From NCBI GenBank assembly GCA_020425885.1, contig JAGQRA010000483.1, forward strand, positions 1-10,527: a stretch of DNA of 10,527 bases, given 5' to 3'. Source of the stretch: Planctomycetota bacterium (GTDB taxonomy: Bacteria > Planctomycetota > UBA1135 > UBA2386). A model generated the notes under the pieces. It did no database searches. It worked only from the letters and a program-made list of their open reading frames with translations, and was not told the DNA's origin. Positions within the stretch are counted from its first letter, which is position 1. The number at the start of each line of letters is the position of its first letter. Made by a program: the position numbers and the translations under genes. Positions 6,650-10,527 of the stretch are shown in pieces.

Positions 6650-7284
6650 CGACGCGAACCCGCATGCTTGTCGCCGCGGAGACGCGCTCTGACCGCCATG
6701 CCTGGTTGATTCTCGTCACGATCGTTGCACAGCTCGGCGGCCTTGCCCTGGTAGCTGGCTTGTCGGCCACCGCGTGGCTGCTCGCGACCTTGGCAATCGT
6801 GGCCGCCTGCGGCCTGGCGCACAACGGATGGAAGCAGCGCACCCGATTCCGCGGAGTCGACAAGGTCATCGTTGCACTGGCGTTCGGTGGGCTCGGCCTC
6901 GTTATCGGCCAGTACTGGGTCGCACGCTTCGTTTCGGCGTCGGAGGCCGGAGGCGACGCCGCAACCGCTCCTGCTGCGATGCAACGCCTCCTGGTCATGG
7001 CTACTGTGCTTGCTCTTTGTGTACCAGCATGCGCGCTGATGTGCTCGCACGAAGCGTGCAGATCTCGCCGACGAGCGATCGCGGAACTCGTACTCCTGCA
7101 CTTGCTGATGATGGCTGGGATGTTCGTAGCGTCACGGCTCGCAGCCCAGGAGCTTGGCCTCGTGCCGAGCCCGATCTGGACGTACGCTACTGCCATGTTC
7201 GGCATGGGGATCGGAGCTTTCGTCGCGACCGTGGTGTTTCACCGGCGGGTAGTTGAACACGCTCGCCCACATGGCCGGGCCTGA
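6646..7284 (+). CDS. Six-helix membrane protein of unknown function
   Basis: This is a 212-residue integral membrane protein of no family I can name. Hydrophobic segments lie near residues 19-38, 42-57, 73-90, 113-132, 145-166 and 177-197. Basic loops at 63-73 and 138-144 would face the cytoplasm. Cys, His and Met residues cluster in the second half (LMCSHEAC at 131-138 and LLHLLMMAGMF at 150-160), which could mean metal or redox involvement but proves nothing. The two halves look loosely alike: ACxL followed by three spaced Arg residues and a hydrophobic helix occurs at 54-93 and again at 128-167. The gene starts inside the stop of the preceding gene (ATGA) and its TGA shares a base with the start of the antiporter gene (TGATG), so it probably works with one or both neighbours, perhaps as an accessory subunit of the antiporter. 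Confidence 0.75.
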   Translation: MTTRTRMLVAAETRSDRHAWLILVTIVAQLGGLALVAGLSATAWLLATLAIVAACGLAHNGWKQRTRFRGVDKVIVALAFGGLGLVIGQYWVARFVSASEAGGDAATAPAAMQRLLVMATVLALCVPACALMCSHEACRSRRRAIAELVLLHLLMMAGMFVASRLAAQELGLVPSPIWTYATAMFGMGIGAFVATVVFHRRVVEHARPHGRA

Positions 7285-8483
7285 TGCAACCTGCGCTTAT
7301 TGCCTATCTTGCAGCATGCCTACTCACGTATTCCCTTTCGTCCCGATGGCTCCGAAAGCTATCGCTGACGTCTGCCATCTTCTTCTTTTTCGCCGGACTG
7401 CCCGCTGGACCTTTCGGCCTGGACCTGTTCGGGACCGAGAGCACGGAAGCTGCCCACCTGCTGGCCAACATCACCCTTGCCCTGGTGTTGTTCGTTGACG
7501 CCACACACGCTTCCCCTGAGCACCTGTTGAGGCCGCGGGGCGCCCCGCTGCGCTTGCTCTTGCTCGGCCTTCCGCTGGTTGTCGTAGCGGGGACCGCCGT
7601 CGCCTCGTTGCTCCTGCCGGGCTTGTCCCTGTGGCAGGCTGCGGTGCTGGCAGCAGTGGTTGCGCCTACCGACGCGGCCCTGGGGCAACCGATCCTGCAA
7701 GACGAGCGCGTCCCCGCTGACATTCGCCACATCCTCAATGTCGAAAGCGGCCTCAATGACGGGCTCAGCGTACCGATTCTGATGGTCCTCCTGTGCGCCG
7801 CCCGCACCGATGCTCACCCCGACATGACTGCCTACTGGGTGCGCTTTGGCGCCACCCAGGTGGTTCTGGGACCACTCATCGGGGTCCTTGTCGGTCATGC
7901 CGGCGCCAAGCTGCTGGCACGGGACTCCGGAGTCCGCGGCGCCCTGGAGCCGGACAGTCGCATCGGCGTCGCCGCTCTCGCGATCGTGTCCTACGGGCTC
8001 GCGGAGGTGCTCCATGGCAACGGGCTGCTTGCATCCTTCGTCGCGGGACTTGCATGCGGGCGGGTCAACCGGAAGGCCCAGCTGACCGCGTTCGCCGACG
8101 CGGAAGGCAAGCTCCTGTCGGGCTTGGTGTTCTTCATCGTCGGGGCGCTGCTGCTGCCGCAGGCATGGGACAGCTTGAGCCCCGCGACGCTTGCCTTCGC
8201 CATCGCAGCGCTCACGGTCACCCGGGTTCTGCCCTCCGTCGTGACCCTGCTCTACACGGGCCTGGGACACAAGGCCATCTTGGCGATTGGATGGTTCGGG
8301 CCGCGTGGTGTCGCCACAGTCGTGTTCGCCCTTTTCGTCGATCGTCATGCCGAATGGGAGAACCGCAGCGCGGTCTTTGCCGCGGCTATGGCAACAGTCA
8401 CCTTAAGCATCGTGCTGCACGGCGTGACTGCTGTTCCTGCGGTACGGTGGCTGGCCAGTGATGGGCTGCAACAGTCGCGATGA
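7284..8483 (+). CDS. CPA1-family Na+(K+)/H+ antiporter
   Basis: This 399-residue inner-membrane exchanger (Na+/H+ exchanger domain, PF00999 type) swaps protons for monovalent cations for pH and ion homeostasis. About 12 hydrophobic segments span the whole length. Family landmarks are APTDAALGQPI at 127-137, ESGLNDGLSVPI at 154-165 with the Asn158-Asp159 ion-binding pair, and WFGPRGVATVVFA at 337-349 with the conserved Arg341. The pair Asn-Asp marks the electroneutral-type CPA1/NhaP branch rather than the electrogenic NhaA type. The protein ends soon after the last helix, so there is no cytoplasmic TrkA-C or other regulatory tail. The ATG shares its first base with the previous stop codon (TGATG), making it the third member of a tightly coupled gene set. 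Ion preference cannot be read from the sequence. Confidence 0.92.
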   Translation: MQPALIAYLAACLLTYSLSSRWLRKLSLTSAIFFFFAGLPAGPFGLDLFGTESTEAAHLLANITLALVLFVDATHASPEHLLRPRGAPLRLLLLGLPLVVVAGTAVASLLLPGLSLWQAAVLAAVVAPTDAALGQPILQDERVPADIRHILNVESGLNDGLSVPILMVLLCAARTDAHPDMTAYWVRFGATQVVLGPLIGVLVGHAGAKLLARDSGVRGALEPDSRIGVAALAIVSYGLAEVLHGNGLLASFVAGLACGRVNRKAQLTAFADAEGKLLSGLVFFIVGALLLPQAWDSLSPATLAFAIAALTVTRVLPSVVTLLYTGLGHKAILAIGWFGPRGVATVVFALFVDRHAEWENRSAVFAAAMATVTLSIVLHGVTAVPAVRWLASDGLQQSR

Positions 8484-8536
8484 CGAATACCCGGCGTGAA
8501 TCGCCTCCACCCGATGACCGTCCGCGGTGCGGTCGG
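8484..8536. other. Short convergent gap with a possible hairpin
   Basis: This gap separates the stop codons of the converging antiporter and esterase genes. It contains GACCG (8516-8520) and CGGTC (8530-8534), a five-pair stem with a nine-base loop that could be read from either strand. There is no T-tract, so I cannot call it a terminator with confidence. Nothing else is visible. Confidence 0.25.
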
Positions 8537-9586
8537 TCAGGTACGTGGCGCCAGACTGGACCACTCAGCAGCTCGACGCAGCTTCCCCGCGAAGAATTGG
8601 ACCGGCAGATGAAAACGAGCTGCCCACGATCGCTCGTCGTGGGTCTCGCACGGAAAGGCCAGGTGCAGGAGGCTTACGCCAAGAAGCAGGCCCCGAGCGA
8701 TCAGGCCCTTCGCGATTCCGAGAGTTGCCTCGTAGTTGTCCCCGGGCCAGCCGCTGTCGAGATAGATCTTCAGCTGCCTCCGCGAATCCATGGGGTCTGT
8801 CCGCACGCGCTCCTGCAAGTCGTCGCGGTAGCCGAAAGTTGCTGACAGACATGCGGCACCCCCGAACACTTCGGGGTGTCGCCACGCCAGGGAGAACGCA
8901 GCTACACCTCCGAGGGACGACCCGGCCACCATGGTGTGCGCAGGATCCCGCAGCGTGCGAAGGTCATCGTCTACGTGCGGCTTCAGCTCTCCCGCGATGG
9001 CATCGCCGAACCGCTCGAAGCCGCCCTGGGTGTACTCCTTCTCGCGGTCCCGCGCACGAATGCCGATCACGATGACCTGATCGATCAGGCACATCGAGTT
9101 GAGCAGCACAAGGGTCCGATCGACGTGCCAGGCATTCCCAAGATAGGCTTCCTCGTCGAAGAACAGGTTGGCCCCGTCCAGCATGTAGAGGACCGGGTAC
9201 CGCTTCAGGGTATTCTCGGAGTAGCCGGCCGGAAGGTAGGCGCGAAACTCGTGAGCGCGGCCGAGCGCCGCCGACAAGACCTCGCGGTTGCCCGAGAGCG
9301 AGCCTGCGGAATCTCCGCGGAAGTACGGATAGGACTCCTGTGGGGCTTCATGACTCAGAATGGCCAAGCGGTTTGCGCCGCAAGCCCAGTGCAATCCTGA
9401 CGCAGTTCGGAGGCACGGCTTGAAGTCCAGATAGGGTCGTTCGGACTCAACCGGGAAGTCGAAGGTCTCCCGTCCGGGATCCACGTATCCTGGAGGAACG
9501 TCACGATCCCAGTCGTCCTCAGTGCGGAGGACGATGGCGCCAGCGTCGAGAGGATACCGGACGCGGATTACTCCTCGGTACTTCAC
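8537..9586 (-). CDS. Alpha/beta-hydrolase esterase with an N-terminal beta-rich domain
   Basis: This is a predicted serine esterase of the putative esterase/esterase-D group (PF00756 type) with no signal peptide, so probably cytoplasmic. Numbered from GTG 9586 (349 residues), residues about 1-80 are beta-rich (IRVRYPLDAGAIVLRTEDDW), like small sugar-binding sandwich domains placed before such esterases. The hydrolase follows: RAYLPAGYSENTLKRYPVLYMLDG (roughly 115-138), the nucleophile elbow GSSLGG with Ser224, a candidate Asp277 (YLDSGWPGD) and His316 (ETHDERSWAARF), giving a full triad. The GTG has AGGG five bases upstream and starts 7 bp after the phosphorylase stop. An ATG at 9616 is also in frame but overlaps the upstream gene by 23 bp without a ribosome site. 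The pairing with a glucan phosphorylase suggests an acylated sugar or glucan substrate, but this is a guess. Confidence 0.85.
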   Translation of the reverse strand: MKYRGVIRVRYPLDAGAIVLRTEDDWDRDVPPGYVDPGRETFDFPVESERPYLDFKPCLRTASGLHWACGANRLAILSHEAPQESYPYFRGDSAGSLSGNREVLSAALGRAHEFRAYLPAGYSENTLKRYPVLYMLDGANLFFDEEAYLGNAWHVDRTLVLLNSMCLIDQVIVIGIRARDREKEYTQGGFERFGDAIAGELKPHVDDDLRTLRDPAHTMVAGSSLGGVAAFSLAWRHPEVFGGAACLSATFGYRDDLQERVRTDPMDSRRQLKIYLDSGWPGDNYEATLGIAKGLIARGLLLGVSLLHLAFPCETHDERSWAARFHLPVQFFAGKLRRAAEWSSLAPRT

Positions 9587-9593
9587 GTCGACC

Positions 9594-10527
9594 CTACAGG
9601 TAGGCCTGTGCTGCATAGTGCAGCGCGACGCGGTGGGTATGGAAGTAGGATCCGTTGAGGGCGATGCAGCTCTTCATGATCTGAGCCCAGGCATGCTTGT
9701 CCTGCTGGTAGCACGGCAAGATCGCTGCATCCAGCTTCTCGTAGATCTCGCCCGCATCCGCGGCATCGCCGCGAGGTTTGCCCCCAGCTCCCAGGGACCA
9801 CCCGGTCACTCCCTCCACGTGCCCTTCGATCCACCAGCCATCGAGCACGCTGAGGCTCGGCACGCCGTTGACTGCCGCCTTCATTCCGGAGGTGCCCGAA
9901 GCCTCCAGCGGCGGAGTCGGCGTATTCAGCCAAAGGTCGACGCCAGCCGTGAGCTGGCGTGCCAGGTCCATGTCCTGGTCAGCCAAGAACACGATCCGAA
10001 GCCAGTCCGTTTCGCGCTGGGCTTCTCGGATGAGCCGTTCGATCGCGTGCTTGCCGTCTTCGTCGTTGGGGTGCGCCTTTCCTGCGAAGATCACTTGGAG
10101 GCCGCCGTGGCGAGCTGCTACCGCCTCCAACGCCGCTCGGTCCTCGAACAACAGCGTCGGACGTTTGTACCTGGTGGCCCGCCGCGCGAAACCCACCGTG
10201 AAGCGCTCGGGGAGTAGCTGCACGTTGGACCTCCGCTTGATCTCCGAGATCAGCAGGCCCTTCGACTGTGCATGCGCCTCCAGGATCTGCTCGTCCGGGA
10301 TCTGCCGAGCACGTCGCAGCCACGACGGATCCTGCTCCCAGCGTGGGATCCAGCGGTCGAAGACCTGACGCAGACTCTCGGAGACCCACGTGCGGGCATG
10401 AACGCCGTTGGTGACCACCTCGATGCGGTAGCCCGGGAACATCTCGCTGGAGACCTCCCCGTGTCGCTCCGCCACACCGTTGACGAACTTGCTGAGGTTG
10501 AGGCCCAGCAGAGTCATGTTGAGCTCG
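9594..10527 (-). CDS. glgP: Alpha-glucan (glycogen) phosphorylase, C-terminal part
   Basis: This enzyme splits alpha-1,4-glucans with phosphate to release glucose-1-phosphate, using pyridoxal phosphate (glycosyltransferase family 35). The gene enters the window in frame at its right edge; 310 residues are visible, roughly the C-terminal 40-50 percent. Numbered from the Met at 10517, the sequence has NGVAERHGEVS (13-23), VTNGVHARTW (35-44), RFTVGFARRATRYKRPTLLF (105-124), an acceptor-side block NTPTPPLEASGTSGMKAAVNG (198-218) in which Lys213 is the expected cofactor-binding lysine, and SVLDGWW (223-229). The EASGTSGMK form and the compact C-terminus fit the short bacterial/archaeal phosphorylase subtype rather than the E. 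coli GlgP/MalP type. The stop is TAG at 9594-9596, and the esterase gene follows at once, so the two are probably cotranscribed. Confidence 0.93.
   Translation of the reverse strand, partial: ELNMTLLGLNLSKFVNGVAERHGEVSSEMFPGYRIEVVTNGVHARTWVSESLRQVFDRWIPRWEQDPSWLRRARQIPDEQILEAHAQSKGLLISEIKRRSNVQLLPERFTVGFARRATRYKRPTLLFEDRAALEAVAARHGGLQVIFAGKAHPNDEDGKHAIERLIREAQRETDWLRIVFLADQDMDLARQLTAGVDLWLNTPTPPLEASGTSGMKAAVNGVPSLSVLDGWWIEGHVEGVTGWSLGAGGKPRGDAADAGEIYEKLDAAILPCYQQDKHAWAQIMKSCIALNGSYFHTHRVALHYAAQAYL

Noticed and set aside
7359..8348. Long open frame (329 codons) on the minus strand opposite the antiporter
   Set aside because: It is a mirror of GC-rich coding on the other strand. The translation is low-complexity Gln/Gly/Arg-rich, while the plus-strand frame has all antiporter motifs.
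8516..8534. Rho-independent terminator between the convergent antiporter and esterase genes
   Set aside because: The stem is only five pairs and no T-tract follows on either strand. It is described only as a possible hairpin.
1..10527. CRISPR array, tRNA, rRNA or phage genes
   Set aside because: No regularly spaced repeats, no tRNA-like fold or conserved rRNA stretch and no phage structural motifs were noticed on either strand.

Overview
This window is dense, GC-rich bacterial DNA. It has overlapping start and stop codons, few strong Shine-Dalgarno sites and a sigma-54 regulatory module. No rRNA or other taxonomic marker is present. The style (a secreted protein with a beta-rich 'gene-product-with-TPR' layout, a tiny lipoprotein-like ORF, a CPA1 antiporter, a short-type glucan phosphorylase next to an esterase) would fit Planctomycetota or a deltaproteobacterial/Myxococcota-like lineage. 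That is only an impression.

Layout. (1) Positions 1-725 are the right end of an IS66-family insertion sequence: the C-terminal 218 residues of the transposase and a terminal repeat ending in GGTTAC. (2) On the minus strand, 2687 down to 722 looks like one operon. It encodes a 28-residue lipoprotein-like peptide, a secreted TPR-type protein of 328 residues, and a mannose-1-phosphate guanylyltransferase-like enzyme. The 3' end of the last gene appears to be cut by the IS66 insertion, whose terminal repeat supplies the stop codon. (3) The 270-bp divergent spacer (2688-2957) carries two back-to-back candidate sigma-54 promoters, both of the form CGGCAC-N5-TTGCT and one facing each way. (4) On the plus strand, 2958-6162 encodes a membrane Cache-HAMP histidine kinase and its NtrC-family sigma-54 activator, overlapping by 20 bp. 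(5) Also on the plus strand, 6212-8483 is a tightly coupled trio: a small beta-rich unknown protein, a six-helix membrane protein and a CPA1-type cation/proton antiporter. (6) On the minus strand, 10527-8537 encodes the C-terminal part of an alpha-glucan phosphorylase followed by an alpha/beta-hydrolase esterase.

The most coherent reading is that the kinase/activator pair senses an extracytoplasmic signal and fires both divergent sigma-54 promoters. It would thereby regulate itself and the envelope/sugar-nucleotide operon next door. The coupled membrane trio may be read through from the same plus-strand transcript. The glycogen phosphorylase/esterase pair is convergent to it and probably independent. 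The IS66 insertion may have damaged the last gene of the regulated operon.
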